Part shown: piece by piece, positions 21,528-35,214 of the stretch
Layout of the letters: each line of letters starts with the position of its first letter
How positions within the stretch are numbered: the stretch's first letter is position 1
The notes under the pieces: model-generated
The model's input: the letters and a program-made list of their open reading frames with translations, nothing else
Databases searched by the model: none
Told to the model about the DNA's origin: nothing
Position numbers and translations under genes: made by a program
NCBI GenBank assembly: GCA_023678885.1
Contig: CM042955.1
Span: forward strand, 16,255,835-16,319,834
DNA: 64,000 nucleotides
From: Pogostemon cablin
Lineage: Eukaryota > Streptophyta > Magnoliopsida > Lamiales > Lamiaceae
Reading direction: 5' to 3'

Positions 21528-22364
21528 TCATGAAGCCTTATCCTTATCTTGAGCCAGCCTCATTTTCTCGGCATTATAATTCTTGATATGGAAGTCAACG
21601 AACAACGCCAACAACGACCCGTTAAAAACTGCATTGAAACACCATCCCCGGATCCCCTCGCAACCCGACCCGAAGAAATGGTGGTGGAGCATCCAACCCG
21701 AGATCAAGAAGCTGAGCACAAACTGAAAGATTTGAAAATCCGTCACCAATCTCTTCCACGACGGCCGGATCCCCACCGCGCACAGCAGGTAGTAGCCGTA
21801 CATCACCACGTGCACCGTCGCGTTGGTCACAAGCGCCACCGGGAACAGGGACTGCGACGCCGCCAGCCATACGTAGCACATCACCACCACCACGGCGTGG
21901 TGGTACACGTGGAGGAACGTCAGCCGCCGCGCGCGTGAGCTGCTCAGGAGGATCAGCAGCGTGTCGATGAATTCGAGGATCTTGGAGAAGTAGAACACGT
22001 GGGCCCAGAAGAATGTGGGCCCCCGCGGCGGTGTTTCGCCGATGGGGAAGCAGATTGCCCAGATGGGCCGGTGCGGCAGCGTTTGGCGGAGGGTGGAGAG
22101 GGCGCAGCCGACGGCCATGACGAGGGAGAGGAGGCAGAGGATTAGGCTGTGGACGGCGGTGATGAGGCGGAGGGCGGGCGGAGGGATGGTTGGGAGGTGG
22201 GGGAAGTGTTGGAGGGAGAGGGTGAGGGTGAGGTATGTAATGACGGTGACGGCGAGGAAGAGTGGGGAGGCGCCGGGAGATTGGTTGGGTTTCCATTCGT
22301 ATTCGCTGATAATTGGGTGGTCGACTAGCCAGTACAGTGCGGACGTGTAGAGAGTGTCCATCAC
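21528..22364 (-). CDS. ELO-family fatty acid elongase (HOS3-like), copy 2
   Basis: An intronless gene of 278 residues starting MMDTLYTSALYWLVDHP; the second Met, one codon on, is equally possible. It is collinear with copy 1. The ELO motif KILEFIDTLLILL is at residues 128-140, the histidine box HVYHH at 152-156, and HVVMYGYYLLCA at 185-196. The predicted product is a polytopic ER membrane condensing enzyme of very-long-chain fatty acid elongation. It converges on copy 1 from 4.7 kb away, so the pair arose by inverted local duplication or by tandem duplication followed by inversion. GC-rich codon use matches copy 1. The tail has a few more charged residues (AQDKDKAS). Both copies keep the catalytic box and show no stops, so both are probably functional. 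Confidence 0.93.
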   Translation of the reverse strand: MMDTLYTSALYWLVDHPIISEYEWKPNQSPGASPLFLAVTVITYLTLTLSLQHFPHLPTIPPPALRLITAVHSLILCLLSLVMAVGCALSTLRQTLPHRPIWAICFPIGETPPRGPTFFWAHVFYFSKILEFIDTLLILLSSSRARRLTFLHVYHHAVVVVMCYVWLAASQSLFPVALVTNATVHVVMYGYYLLCAVGIRPSWKRLVTDFQIFQFVLSFLISGWMLHHHFFGSGCEGIRGWCFNAVFNGSLLALFVDFHIKNYNAEKMRLAQDKDKAS

Positions 22365-23326
22365 GCGCTGCCGTGTGAGTGGAATTATTTTTCAGAATTG
22401 GGCAACATGGATTGGGTAAATTTATGGAAATTGGAAGACCAATGCCAAAAACGGTGTCATTCGGCATTATTTAAGTCATGGGTATAAAATGAGCCACGTT
22501 GGCAACATTAGATGTTTTCTTTTTTCTTGTTTTGTGATAAAAATGGAGTCTGAGCTTGAAAAAATTATCGAATCAAATTTAAACTTAGATGTAGTAGCTC
22601 AAAAGTTTGTGAACATATTCACTAACTGAATATGACTAGTTAGCAAAGTTAATTTTCATCAACAGGATCACGGAGAGAGTTGAAAATTTCTGAAATTTCT
22701 TTATTTGGCTCAGTTTTATTACGCTCTAAGTTGAATTGTTGAGCTTCAACTCATTAATTACTTTGTTTATACCCCGTCAAATGTGGGTTTCAAAGCATAT
22801 TTATATATATATATATATATATGTACAAATTTCAAAAACTTCATAGCATGCATGAAAGTTAAAAGAATTTAATGTTCTTTGTATGTTTTAACAATATGTT
22901 GATCATCACACAAAATCGAAATATTTCATAATTTTGAAAGCCAAATAGATCATAACCCGAAAAGAAAAGGAATAGGAATAGCAATCTAATGGTCTTAGTT
23001 CAAACCAATAGAGGTTATTTTGATATTTAATACACAAGTACACGCGGCCTACGAAATTCACTTCCTTCATGGGAGATCTCAAAGTAAACATTCTTACAAT
23101 GTAGTTCACAAATTCAATACTAAATCTGTTAGACCAAAATTAGGAAAAGAATCGGCAAAAATTACGACCAGAGCCTTCCCCAGAATTTATTGAAATCGTA
23201 CACGGCTCGTTTCGTGCCCAACCAAGACCTACGCACGGTGTGCATGAGCTTGATCAAGCATGCGTTAGGTCTTACTAGGCTCAAAAACTGAAGAGTTCAT
23301 AGCAACCGAAATAGATAGATCTTCGT
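22365..23326. other. region between ELO gene 2 and the RETICULATA-related gene
   Basis: Holds the ELO 2 promoter side and the 3' untranslated region of the next minus-strand gene. There is an AT dinucleotide run at about 22803-22822. No gene was recognised. Confidence 0.5.
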
Positions 23327-26300
23327 TCAACTCGTTGCTACCTTTCTTCGAATAACTCTTTTCTTCCGTGCCTTGGGAGCTGGTGCACCGCTTTCTGTAT
23401 TTGAATCGCCCTGTCCCTGATTGATCCCCAGAAGCCCAAGCCCGGAGACGATAGCATTCTTAGATATGAACCACTTGGAAGATGATTGGTTGATTCCTTC
23501 TGAAGGTCTATTGTAAGCTGCTCTCAAGAGATCCTCCGAATGAGCCAGTGGATCAACCTCAACACCGAGCCAGGCCAACCTAGACGTCTCTCCCACTTGA
23601 ATGTTCATCACCCTGCATGCATTAGCATGCCACATTTTACACATTCATAAGAAACAACATAAGACTGTGCAAACAATATAGAGTAGATGTAAGAAATATT
23701 AAAACACATACCTTAGGGCAGTGCTGAAGAACAGACCTACTCCAATAACATCAAAGTAACTGGAAACAGCTCTATCAAAGCCACACAAGAGCTGATACCG
23801 CATATTAGCATACAGACCAAGAAAAGCTCCATAACCGAGGGCATTAGTGCTCACAGATGGGATTGTCAATGATAACCTAAGCAGTAAAAAGTATACGTGA
23901 AAATGTCAGATAGCCAGGAATATCAACCATACACGAGGATTATTATTTTGTATAAGCCTTGTGTCTACCTTCCCTCCTTTTTACTTGCAGCAAGGTTTGA
24001 TAGAGCACCCTGTGCAGCTCCGGCAACAGATCCCACCATACACAGCTTTGCAACTTTGTAAATAAACGATTGAAGTCTCTTTTGGGCGTCAAATTCTCTA
24101 AGTGGATAACTCTTTTCAAAAATATTATTCGGGAGTTTTTGCAGAGTATTTTGCAAATCAAATTGGAAGGTGTTTCCATATGAACGGCAAGGAGCGAGTG
24201 ACCAAACAACCATTGCGTTGCAAGCTGTTACGGTGAGCACGTTGATGAGGGCAAGATCCCATTCCTGCTTTATCCTGCATCAAAATTCATATGCTCATCA
24301 AGTCCAAAGGCAAGTAAAATATTTCGTGTTTCCTTCTTCACCGAGCACTTTAAAATGTACCTCTCCTTACGAGTCTTGATCTCCCACCAAACAGAACAAC
24401 CAATTGTAGCGGCCTGCTCAAGCAGTAGTCTGTACAGAAAGGCTGGATCTGCAATCATCCTGTCCAGATGAAGTTCAGATAAAATTTAGGAGATTGTCTC
24501 TCAAGATAATCCATGCGTTAAAGCAAATTATTCAAAACTGCTATAACAACTAAAGAGTAGAAAACGAATGGGTAAACAAGATATAAAATCTGTACAAATA
24601 TATCATTCAGCGAGAACTGCTCAATCAATTTTTCCACAATCCATACATAGAAAATTAGAGATCTCTAACAAACTAGCAAATCACAAAGATGGCATGAAAA
24701 AATCTGGATCTAAGGATATCATTTTTTCCACTATTACTCCCATCACTGCCTCACAAGTTTCCTTCCAGACAAGTTAAAATATTAAATACAGACATGAAAG
24801 TGTATACTAAATACAGGTATAACTATGCATCAAAGGCACTCTCTGAAATTTAATGTCAAGTAACAGTAGATGAGGAAAATGTATGAGACAAGTCCACAAC
24901 CTCAACATTATATTCAAAACAAAAGCACAGGAGATACAAACACCATTTATCTTCTATTCATCAAAATTGATCCCAAAATCTAAACCCTAGCTGTGTATTT
25001 GAAACCTGAAAGATTTTAAACTGTCGGCATATTAATGTGCATCATAAAAATTAAAACTATCCATATTCTTGGGTCAAATCCATCACCAAATAATCATTCA
25101 AGGCCATGATACATTTGCAGCAAGTCATTTGAAGGCAAGTTTAACATTCTCACATGCTAAACTTAACTGACAAGAAGGGGGCTTGTCCTGAAAATGTCCC
25201 AAGACAAGTGAAAAGAGAGCTTAACAGATCCAGGAATTTAAGAATTAAGACACTGTCAGACTGATTTGATTAAGTGGAGCCAAGTAAAATCTGAGCAGGA
25301 TTCACTTATCAGATAAATCACTTCTGGGAGATGAAAATGAGCCTAAGAAGTCTTAATCCAACATAAACTTCAATTTAATTTATTTGTGGACCATCAACCT
25401 ATTCTATAGGAAATTCTATCACTTAAACATGAGTTCTAATCCTAGTGAAATATTAGCCGTGTCTTTGTTTTTGGAAGTATTCTTCATCAAGCTACAAATT
25501 ATATAATTGTTCAATTTTAGCAATGGAAAACCACCATGAAATAGGTCAGACAATTTGGTAATCATGAAAAGAAAAAAAAACCACGAGAGCAGATAATGGA
25601 GGAAGAAGTATGAGTTAAGTTTTTATTTTCAGATTTTCAAGGCCAACAGTATATAAACTTGATCAACAATGAAACCTTCGATGATAAAGCCTATTTACAG
25701 GTCAAAACTAAAACAGGCTTAATTCTTTTTGTCCAGCAACATTTTAGTGAGTCAAAAATAGTATGTCCGGAAAAATCCTTTGCATACAGATGGGTACTCA
25801 GTAATTCAGTCTCATTCATGATTTGTAGTCCTACATGCAAAAATTTTAGAAACAGAATCCCCTACATTTCAAGCAGTGTAACTGGACATAAAATAACAAG
25901 GTGAATAATTTGTTTTATCTAGATATATTTTTATTTCCTTTTGTTTATTTGGTCAGTTTACATGGTTTCAATTTTTCACAACCCATGATCATGAGAATAT
26001 CATCCTTTTGATGATCCAGACGTTTAAAAAAGAGAAGAAAAATAAAAACGGAAACCAGACATAGAAATGGACTAGGGACATGGTCCATAGTTAAAAACAC
26101 CAATCTTCTAGTTTGACATGCTAGAAAACCAAAAACTGTCATTTAAGATAAGATTAAGCAGAATTTTGGCACCAAAGCTATGCTGGAATCCTCTGTCAAA
26201 GAAATATATGTTGCTACCACTGAAAAAATAGATTATATCATTGATGAAAGTTGAAAATAGGGAGACAACGAATCCTCCAGCAGCTCTGAATCTTACATTG

Positions 26301-28212
26301 AGATGCCTGATTCATATAACTTTTACCTCTGTTTGATTACCATTTATACTCAAAACTATTTTATCTAACACGAAACATATAAGTGCAAGAAAGAGCATTT
26401 TGAGATTCCGGTATTAAAAACAGAAAGGACCTAATTTAATTTTAATGATTAAGGATAATCCAAATTGAAGAGTTCAAAAGACATGCTTAAAGTCCAACTA
26501 AAATCCCATTAAAATTTAAAATATAATTAACGGTTCTGGAAATTGAATGGATTTAAAAGAACAAACTTGTTGACTTTGCGCTCGAAATTTTAAAGTCGGA
26601 AGGATTGAATTCACCTTCCAATAAATGCTCTTGATATTCCCTGGGGAAGTGATCGATAAATGAACCTCGTGGTAGTAGGTCTAGCATTGATAGCCAGAAA
26701 ACTGGCCATTTGAGCGGAGCTGACCAAACCCTAGAACCATTTTAACATCAGATTCAGTCCTGGCGGAAAGGAAAACAAAGGCAAGGCAAAGGAAATGCAA
26801 AAGGTACCATTTCATAGGCTTGGCGAAATCCAGCAGGCAAATCCATAATTGTCTTTTGCCACTCATTTAAAACAGCATCAACAAATTTCCGGTCAAACAA
26901 CTGAATGAAAAATAAGTGTTAAAATACAAGTGCATGGTATAACTGGCTAAAAGATTATTAGATAAAAACAAACTAAACTAATGCTAGAAAAAATTGCTGA
27001 AGCATTGCGAGCAGAATGAAAAATAAAAATAAAAATTCATTGGCACTTATGTGTGAAAGGGCAGCGATCTCAGATCAGTTCATTACCTCTCCCAGAATGA
27101 TCCTTCGCCTAAACAGTCCACCTTCTTCCCCATCATCACCCTCATCAAAATTGTCAAAGTAATCATCATCATCACCACCATCATCACCTCCATCACCACC
27201 ACCATGACCAAGGCCCTTTCCCATATTGCCACCCCCTCCATCAATAGAAACCTGTATTGTTAAAGAAAGAAGTAAGAGTTAGCGGGGTGATGTTTGTATA
27301 AGTACTGATCACCCATTCACAAAAGTTAATGTAATCTGGCAAATTAAAGAATACAAGATCTACATACAACTTGTCGAACAATCATATTTGTTTTATCCAG
27401 TAATTTCATGTCTTTTTCAGTAATCTTATAACTGCCTGTCATCACCTCCTCGACAATATAAAAGTTTATGATGTAGAATGAACGAATCAATAGCATCAAT
27501 TCTCCCAAGATTAGACAGTAGAGAATGGAGTTTAAGCCCAAAGAGACCTACCAAGCATCACTGATAACAGAACAAGTAAATACATCAATCTCAAATGCGT
27601 ATCCATAGATAAAATTTGTCAAATTCAGTGATTAAAAAGTAAGAACATTACAAGCATAATTATACATAGATGATTTACTTATCATCACGTGTCCTCTGCT
27701 ATGGAACTCGATACCAGTAAACATAAGGATATTACAACAAAATCACTAAGAAGGTAAGTTTTACAATCCCAAACTAGTATACGAAAATCACCTGACATCT
27801 CTGAACAATCCTTTGACAAGAAACAAGTGGAAAATAATACCTTGGGAGTAGGCTCAGTTTTCGTCTGCGTTGTATCGAGCTTCGTTTTTTCCAAAGTAAC
27901 AGCACCGAACGCGCCGTACTCCCCTTTCATCACAGGACCAAAATTGGCAGGGGCGGAAGGAGCCGACGACGGAGCATCCGGAGATGCCTGAAAGCATCGC
28001 TCGAGGGTGGCAACAGCGTCGGCGTCAACCACCGAAGAAGACGATGCTCTGATGAGAGGAAAAGTCTTGCGCGGCCTACCGGCGACCGGCGGTAATAGAG
28101 GAAAACGGTATACGGTTGTGTTGGGCAATAAGAGCTTGGATGATAAGGTTTTAGTTTTGGGGGTCGGCGCAAGGGGCATAATCTGCGCGGTTTGGAACAC
28201 TGCATGAGACAT
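23327..28212 (-). CDS. RETICULATA-RELATED protein (DUF3411), plastid envelope
   Basis: Eight exons with consistent GT-AG borders and phases: 28212-27841, 27251-27087, 26900-26808, 26730-26615, 24459-24361, 24274-23969, 23876-23712 and 23612-23327. They encode 533 residues. The N-terminus is a Ser/Pro-rich transit peptide. A Gly/Asp-rich linker (GGGGDGGDDDD type) follows, then the DUF3411 core: RRRIILGE, FVDAVLNEWQKTIMDLP, GLVSSAQMASFLAINARPTT, MIADPAFLYRLLLEQAA, CRSYGNTF, LPNNIFEKSYPLREFD, STNALGYGAFLGLYANMRYQ, and a basic C-terminus. Arabidopsis RE/RER proteins sit in the chloroplast envelope and affect leaf reticulation and mesophyll development. The RER4-like subgroup looks closest, from memory. 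Intron 4 is long (2.1 kb) and holds nothing recognisable. Confidence 0.9.
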
Positions 28213-29699
28213 CTTCCTTTTTTAGTTCGACTCCCCTTTGCGGAAATTCTTTGAATTCGATTTTGAATTTGAAGATTAGGGTTTATCTATTCATGAAGAA
28301 GTGGTCATTCTGGAGTTAATTTTCTTGGGTAGTTTCTCCCTCTGTTGGAGTGGAGAGGAGAAGAAGAGAGAAAGAAATTAGGGGTGAGGATGAAGTTAAG
28401 GTTTCGATTAGAAACGAGCCGACTTTGTGAAAACTCAAATGAAACTCAGTTTGCGAGTCAACTCGCTTGGTGAAGCGTAAATATACGTACGGACGTACCT
28501 ACTGCCTACTAAATAGATATTCTTACCGTTTTGAGTGATGGGCCATACTTAATAATTTTATTAAGTTTAAAATACTTAGGTTGATTCTAGAGTGTAGCGT
28601 ACACCTAGAGTTTATAAGTATAAATTTAGAATTAGTGAGTAGTTATTTATTTTATTATTTTATTTATTTAATAGTTAAAATTAAATTAAGAGTCTAACTG
28701 CGGTGCACTTGGGGAACTATTGCACTTAAATAATTTTAGTTGTTTGATCGTATTTGTATTTAATCTTCACCACTTAATAAACTAAAATAATTAAAAATAA
28801 ATTTAAAAACTACCCTACTACACCCTATTTTTACCCTATAAACTATCAAGTGCACCGGTACACCCGGTGCACTACAGAATAACCCTTAAATTAAAACTTA
28901 ATTTAACGGTTATGATCATTCAGGTGCACCCAGTGCATACCAATTAAATTCTTAATTTTAATACATTAATAATATTAATATTATGTAATAATATTATTTT
29001 AAGTAATTTTCTTATAAAAATTATAATTTTAGGTAATTTGATGATTTCATATAAAAATTATAAAGGGAGGTGCATTCCACTTTAATCATGCAATTAATGT
29101 TATTTTGAGGATATAGCAATTCTTGTCCTCGTACGTATAGAGTGGTAGAGACGGGCAATAACCACATGCTTAATATGTTTCCTTGGGAAGTAAGAGAATA
29201 TAAAATTTTGGAATTGTGTATGTTGCGGCGTCACGCTTCTCTTAAAAATTTTTGTGTATAAGGCATTTCAATATTCGTATTTAGAAAAATTGTGTATGTG
29301 GCGATCTCACGTAATATTTTATTTTGAGTAATTTAATATTTTAGTAAAGTAAGATGAAAAAAACAAACAAATATAGATATACATTTAATAATAAAATATA
29401 AAAATATATTTTTAAAAATACTACTTTTTGACAAAGTCTTTTAACCCAACCTACATTATACATTACTATTTATTATTAAAAATATTACTAAAAATTAATA
29501 AAATTAATAAAATTAATTACTAAAAAATAATTTTTATAAGGGTATACTCTTATTTTAAGAGTATTATTTTTTTCATTAAAAATTCGATTGAAATATAGAT
29601 AGTGTTACTAATGTTTAATTAAAAAATTAAGTATTTTTTAAAAAAAAAAAATAAAAAATATAAGTTCTTAAACTATAAGGTATAAAATTTAATATTGAA
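28213..29699. other. upstream region of RETICULATA-related gene and intergenic DNA
   Basis: Contains the promoter side of the minus-strand gene, then AT-rich DNA. A phrase GGTGCACTTGGGG...GTGCACC around 28700-28945 recurs in both orientations (GGTGCACC/GTGCACCGG), which hints at a degraded MITE. No gene was seen. Confidence 0.45.
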
Positions 29700-29933
29700 T
29701 GTTAAAAACTTTCCATAATGTGGGATACTTTTGTAAAGTCGAGTAGCACAATGAATCTAGAATTATCGACGAATAAACAAATACTATTTTAGAACTTCGG
29801 ACTCGGGTTAAGAATTCTAGAACTATTGGTACTAGGAAGTAATATGAAGATATGTAATGATGTAGTGCACGTAATATTAAGGAGTTCAATTCTTCCATAA
29901 TTTTTCTACGTGGGACAACTTCCCAATTCAACA
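29700..29933 (-). mobile_element. solo LTR-like sequence
   Basis: On the minus strand, 234 bp run from TGTTGAATTGGGAAGTTGTC to AAAGTTTTTAACA. It carries the GTCCCACGT phrase seen at the start of many TRIM and copia LTRs. No flanking duplication, primer site or second copy was found, so it may be a solo LTR or TRIM remnant. Confidence 0.45.
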
Positions 29934-30505
29934 TTTTCCTCTTCATTTTTCTTTATTTATCTTTGTAATAAAGTTGTAAACTTTATGTATGAATTGCTCA
30001 TTCACTTGAATTTGGATTTGAGCAAACTTATACATTAAATTCATCTATTTTCTGAATATGCAATTAGTTTTTATTTTCGATAAATGAAAATTACAAGAAT
30101 ATTGGTCAAAAATGGGCTTGACCCACTTCTTTATTTGGCAAATTCCAACAATACTCCGTAATTAATGCATGTAGACAAGGTGTTATTGCATCAGGATAGG
30201 TAGTTTCCGGTTTTGAACCTTCCTTAGTAGAATGTCATTAGAACATGATGTCTTGAACTAATCAGTTTTGTGTGAACCAAGACAACGACACCTACACAAT
30301 AACAATTTTAATTGTTGGAAAATTAAGATGAATGTAAGTCACCTCAAAATGGTGTGTATTAATATTATATTAAAATGTGTCTATAAGGAGTTGTAATCAA
30401 AGAGTATGATTTTTGAATAAGTTGGGTCTAATAAACACCCTTTAATTATTAGATTGATTAAGAAAGTAACTTATGAGGCAATCATCCCTTTCTTTAATTT
30501 CAGGA
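29934..30505. other. intergenic, AT-rich
   Basis: No gene or element ends were recognised. The last five bases (CAGGA, 30501-30505) are the left target duplication of copia 2. Confidence 0.5.
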
Positions 30506-30940
30506 TGTTGGAAAACTCATGTTCATTAAACATTAACCCTATTCATGCATAGGGAGAAAACTTACCTTTCTCCGTAGGGTTAAGTTGCAGCGGAAGAAAG
30601 AACGTACGACGAACCGATTGGTACTCACATGGTAAACTGTGATCTCTGGATCAATTCTTCAACACTGGGTTGAGAGAATGTATTTTCCACGAATGTGTAT
30701 TAATATGGACGATGAATAATGAAGAAGAAAACAAAGAGAGAGCGTTTCCTCAGAACTGTTCTTCGTTTCACCCGCACTGAGACTCTCCTACCAGTTTCCT
30801 TTTATCCAAAACAATAAGAAGGAAACGGAGTGGAAACCGCAGGAGTTACGAGACTCCAACTCCCTTCATGCATGCAGAGTGCCACATATTTTCATATGTG
30901 GATAATAATATAAATAAATAATATTTAATTATTATTTACA
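30506..30940 (-). mobile_element. copia element 2, 3' LTR
   Basis: 435 bp, nearly identical to 37996-38430 (three differences seen by eye, about 0.7%). In minus orientation a GTGGGAGA purine tract at 30941-30950 precedes it. This is the polypurine tract. Confidence 0.95.
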
Positions 30941-31917
30941 TCTCCCACTCACATATGAAACCAAAATTCTCCTGATTCATTTTCTTCATGAATCATATTC
31001 TTGTCCAGATTAATACATCGTGTGACCCACGAGATATGAGTTTTAATCGCTATACACTTGTTAGAGATATATAGCAACTCAACCAGTTTATCAATGAAAC
31101 TCAACAATCTCGCTATACCCCAGAACTCTTGAACATTTAACATAAGTTGACATATCTCTTTTTCAATCCCTGAATTTGTCAGAGCATATTCAACCCTTTT
31201 GCAAAAATAACTATGTATTCATAATCAAGACCCTGCTTGATTGACTAGTCAATGAATCACAATAGTATATGCTAAATTAAGACGTTCTTCCCATCTCACT
31301 AAGTATCTACAGTCTCCCACTATAGCTGCTTTCCTAGACATGTACCGCATCGCCGTTATTAACCATAGCTCTTTTGGTAGCATGCTAAAGTAGCAACACC
31401 AAAGTGAAGACTTAGAATATAGTAGAAAGTCATAAGGGTAACCAATAGATAAGGACTCATACTTTTGAGAAAATAGGGATAATTTTCTCAATCCTGTTGG
31501 GGTCAACTTAGCACATGTCGTTTTCCTAAAACACATGTCACAATGTCTTTAACTTCCTTCCAAGAAAGCGTATGTCGTATTTCATTTAATTTAGACATCG
31601 TGTAAATCAGAGTTCAAGTGTGTCTCATACACTTAACTCGGATATCCTCCCTCCAAGGTGTAGGATCTCCATCAATTTAGCTTTACAACAAGTTGGATTA
31701 GATTCGTGGCGAAATCTATTCCGATTACATTAATCATAGTAATCTCATCTCTGTGCTCCCACTAAGCCAGAGGTGATTGCTCGTATGAGAGAGCCAATCA
31801 TAACTTGCCGACATACTATTATATATGAACCATCATATATAATTAATAAAGCATATATGTATAGTTAAGCCATTAACTATTATATTAACATACACAAACA
31901 TATTCAATACGTCGTTT

Positions 31918-34900
31918 TCAAATCCTTCGCAGACTCAAACGAGTAGAAATGTAACTAAGAATCATTTTCTTCTTATCTACAATATCTCTAACAAAATTAA
32001 ACTTAATGTCAATGTGTTTGGTCTTTCCATGATATTTGGGATCTTTTAAGTAAGTAATAACCGCATGATTATCACAATTAAAACAGCTCCCACTGGAGTG
32101 TTTGAGACCTCCAAATGTTTCATGAATCTTCTCAACCAGATAGCCTCTTGAACTGCAAATGCACATGTCACAAACTCGGCTTCCACTAGTGGACAGTGCT
32201 ATTCAAGTCTGTTTCTTGCTACACCATGAGATTGCTCCATTGTTGAGCAAGAAGACATAACCGGGAGTTGATTTACGTTTATCTAAATCACCACTCCAGT
32301 CAGTGTCTATATACTCATTCAGTGTACTGTTATTCCCTTGATAACAGATAAAATAGTCTGCAGTTAATCACATTGCCATATGGTACTCTGGCCATTTCAT
32401 TCTTTTCATCTTGAGTCTTGGGACACATTTGTTGACTCAATGATTCGTCTTTCACAATATATAGGAGTATCATTAGGTTTGCAGGTGTCCATCTTGAATC
32501 GTTATAAAAGTTTCTTGATGTAAGTCTCTTAAGACAAACTCAATAACTTCTTTGAACGATCCCTATGGATCTTCACACAAAGTATGTACTCTGCTTCACC
32601 CATATCTTTCATTTCGAATTTTGAAGATAACCACCTTTTAATGGTTTCAAGATACTCTTTTCTATTTCAAGCTAGAAATATGTCATCCACATACAAGGAT
32701 AGAATCACAAAACAATTATTGGACCGTTTAAAGTAAACACAGTGGTCTTCGTTTATCATAACAAAGTTATATGAGATGATTATTGTGTGAAATCTCAAAT
32801 ACCACTGTCTAAAGGATAGTTTGAGTCTATAGAACAACTTCTTCTATTTACAAACTTTATCCTCTTGACCTTGAAGAATAAATCCTACAGGCTGTTGCAT
32901 GTAGATTACTTCTTCTAATTCTCCACTGAGAAATGCGGTCTTAACATCCATTTGCTGTAATTCTAAATCCATACTAGCCACTATAGCCAACAGTAGACAA
33001 ATCAAGGCAAACCTCACTACAGGTGAAAGTGGTTTCTATGTAGTCTATACCCTTGTAGAGTATAACCTTTTATCACCAAGCAAACTTTCTACCTCTCTAT
33101 TGAGTCATCAACATTTCTTTAGATTTTGAAAATCCATTTATTCTCAATTTCCTTTCGTCCCTTTGAAAGATCTACAAGTCCCCAGACTTGATTTGACTTC
33201 ATAGACTCCATCTCCTCTTTCATCCATTTCTCCTTTGCCGGACAAGTTAGAGCTTCTTTAATGTTTCTGGGCTCTTCCTCATCAGCAGGAAAAACATCTC
33301 AACTTTCTGGTGAAACCAAGAAGGCATATCCTTCAATGTCATAATGCCTTTTGTGCACATGTTTCCTAGAACTTTTCGAGATGAGATAACTTATGATGGT
33401 CTTCTATAGACAAAATGTTCTCATTGAGAATCACCTGATTCTCAATCGGCAAATATCTATCAAGATCCACACCATATGATGGTCTTCGATCTTCTGTAGA
33501 CAAAATGCTCTCATTGAGAATCACCTGATTCTCAATCGGCAAATATCTATCAAGATCCACACCATCAACTATCAAGATCAACACCATCACCACATCTGAT
33601 TCTCAATCGGCAAATATCTATCAAGATCCACACCATTAACTATCAAGATCTACACCATCACCATCTACCATCTCGAAAACAGGTCCGGCATCCCTGATGC
33701 CCTTTTCTACTAGGAAATTCAGTTTCCAAAAAATGAGCATTACGCGATTCTGTCTCAGTTAAGCTCTCATCCTCATCTCCTATGAACACGTAACCCTTAG
33801 AATGTTTGCCTTTAGGACCCAACTTTTCATACTGACTTGATGAATCATGTACTAAGCTGCTGATCCCCAAGCTCTAAGATTACTCAAGTCAGGTTTCTAC
33901 CCGTCCAAAATTCATATAGAGTCGAAGCAACTGACTTTGAAGGCATACGATTAAGCACATAAGCTGCCGTAAGCAACGCATCTCGTTAGATTAGCTTGTG
34001 CCATCATGGATCTAACCATCTCCAACAAAATCCTATTCCTTCTTCCAGTGACACCATTTTGTTGAGGTGTATAAGGAACAGTTGATTGTCGGATTATACC
34101 CTTTTCATTACAAAATTCCTTGAATTGTTCTGATAGATATTCATGTCTTCTACTTCACTCAAGTATCGTCTAAAACAATCCAATGCTTCAGACATGTGAG
34201 ATATCGTATAGACTGAATAATCATCAATGAACGTAATGAAATAGTGAGCTCCATGTCGTGCTCTCACATTTACAGAACCACATATATCAGAATGGATTAC
34301 TACTAATAGAGATTAAGGCACAATGGCTTTACCAAAAGTTTTTCTAGTCATTTTGCCAGCAAGATAATGTTCGCATTTGGATAATTCGACCTTAAAAGAA
34401 AGATTCAACAATCCTTCCACAAGTCTATCATCCATCTTGCTCAACATGACTTAATCTAGCATGCCAAACATCATTCACATTTGCATTGCTAGAAGAACAA
34501 GTGTTTAGCGAATATGATTGATCATCATAACTACTAAACATCATTCTTTACAATTTAAAACCATAAAGCCATCCGTTATATATCCAGATGCATAACAAAT
34601 ATCATTGATGCTCATTACCATAGTGTCTTAGAGACATATAACCCAAATTAAGTATAACTGAAACAGAAATTAAATTTCGCGTGATTCTCTGGAGTTATAG
34701 AACATCATGTAGGATAAAGTCCGGACCATCGTCAAGATCCAATATGCAAGTCCCAAGTCCTTTTGACTTCAACTCGTGCATTGTTTCCTACATATATCCA
34801 CCTAGTCCCCATCGGAACACGACGGAAATGTACAAAAGCTCCCACTGTCCCTTGTCACATGGTCTGTTGCTCTTGAGTCTATAATCCTCAAAGGATAAGA

Positions 34901-35214
34901 ATCAGGAAGCAAGATAGTACTCGAGACATTAATTTCACACAAAATAAAATAAGATCAATACACCTTGTCCCTCCTGGGCTCAGGGCATTCATGAGCATAA
35001 TAACCAAGCTTACTATTATTGTAACATGGCATCTTGCTTTTATCTCTCTTATTCTTTTTGTCACGCTTCTTTTCTTTTTTCCGTTCATCAGTTTTAGTTG
35101 TTGGATTATCCCCAGGCTTACCACCATTACCGTTAGATCGTCTTTTCTTCTTTCCCTTCTTCCAATTCCTTTTCCTTTTGAAGCCTGAAGCTCCTTTAGA
35201 AGTAGAACTGACAT
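31918..35214 (-). pseudogene. copia 2 pol remnants, heavily interrupted
   Basis: Minus-strand pieces appear in copia order but in many frames. A zinc-knuckle-like stretch at about 34990-35035 reads CYNNSKLGYYAHEC and seems to lack two of the four metal ligands. Integrase pieces at about 33900-34400 include MTRKTFGKAI and an ITFIDDYSVYT stretch. Reverse-transcriptase pieces lie at 32600-33200. RNase H at 32166-31918 reads DPKYHGKTKHIDIKFNFVRD. The longest uninterrupted frame here is about 110 codons, so no working polymerase or integrase can be made. Confidence 0.85.
33366..33680. repeat. direct repeats inside copia 2 pol
   Basis: A ~100 bp unit containing GAGAATCACCTGATTCTCAA and GGCAAATATCTATCAAGATC is repeated almost exactly at about 33395-33470 and 33480-33560. 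Shorter partial copies extend to 33660. It lies in the integrase/RT linker region, so it is a local expansion in a non-essential or already dead part of the element. Confidence 0.8.

Noticed and set aside
21622..22467. 281-residue open frame on the minus strand overlapping ELO gene 2
   Set aside because: It is an alternate frame of a GC-rich coding region, full of Arg, Pro and His, with no domain. The ELO frame explains the sequence.
22906..23109. 67-residue minus-strand frame before the RETICULATA-related 3' end
   Set aside because: It has no domain or splice link and probably lies in the 3' flank.
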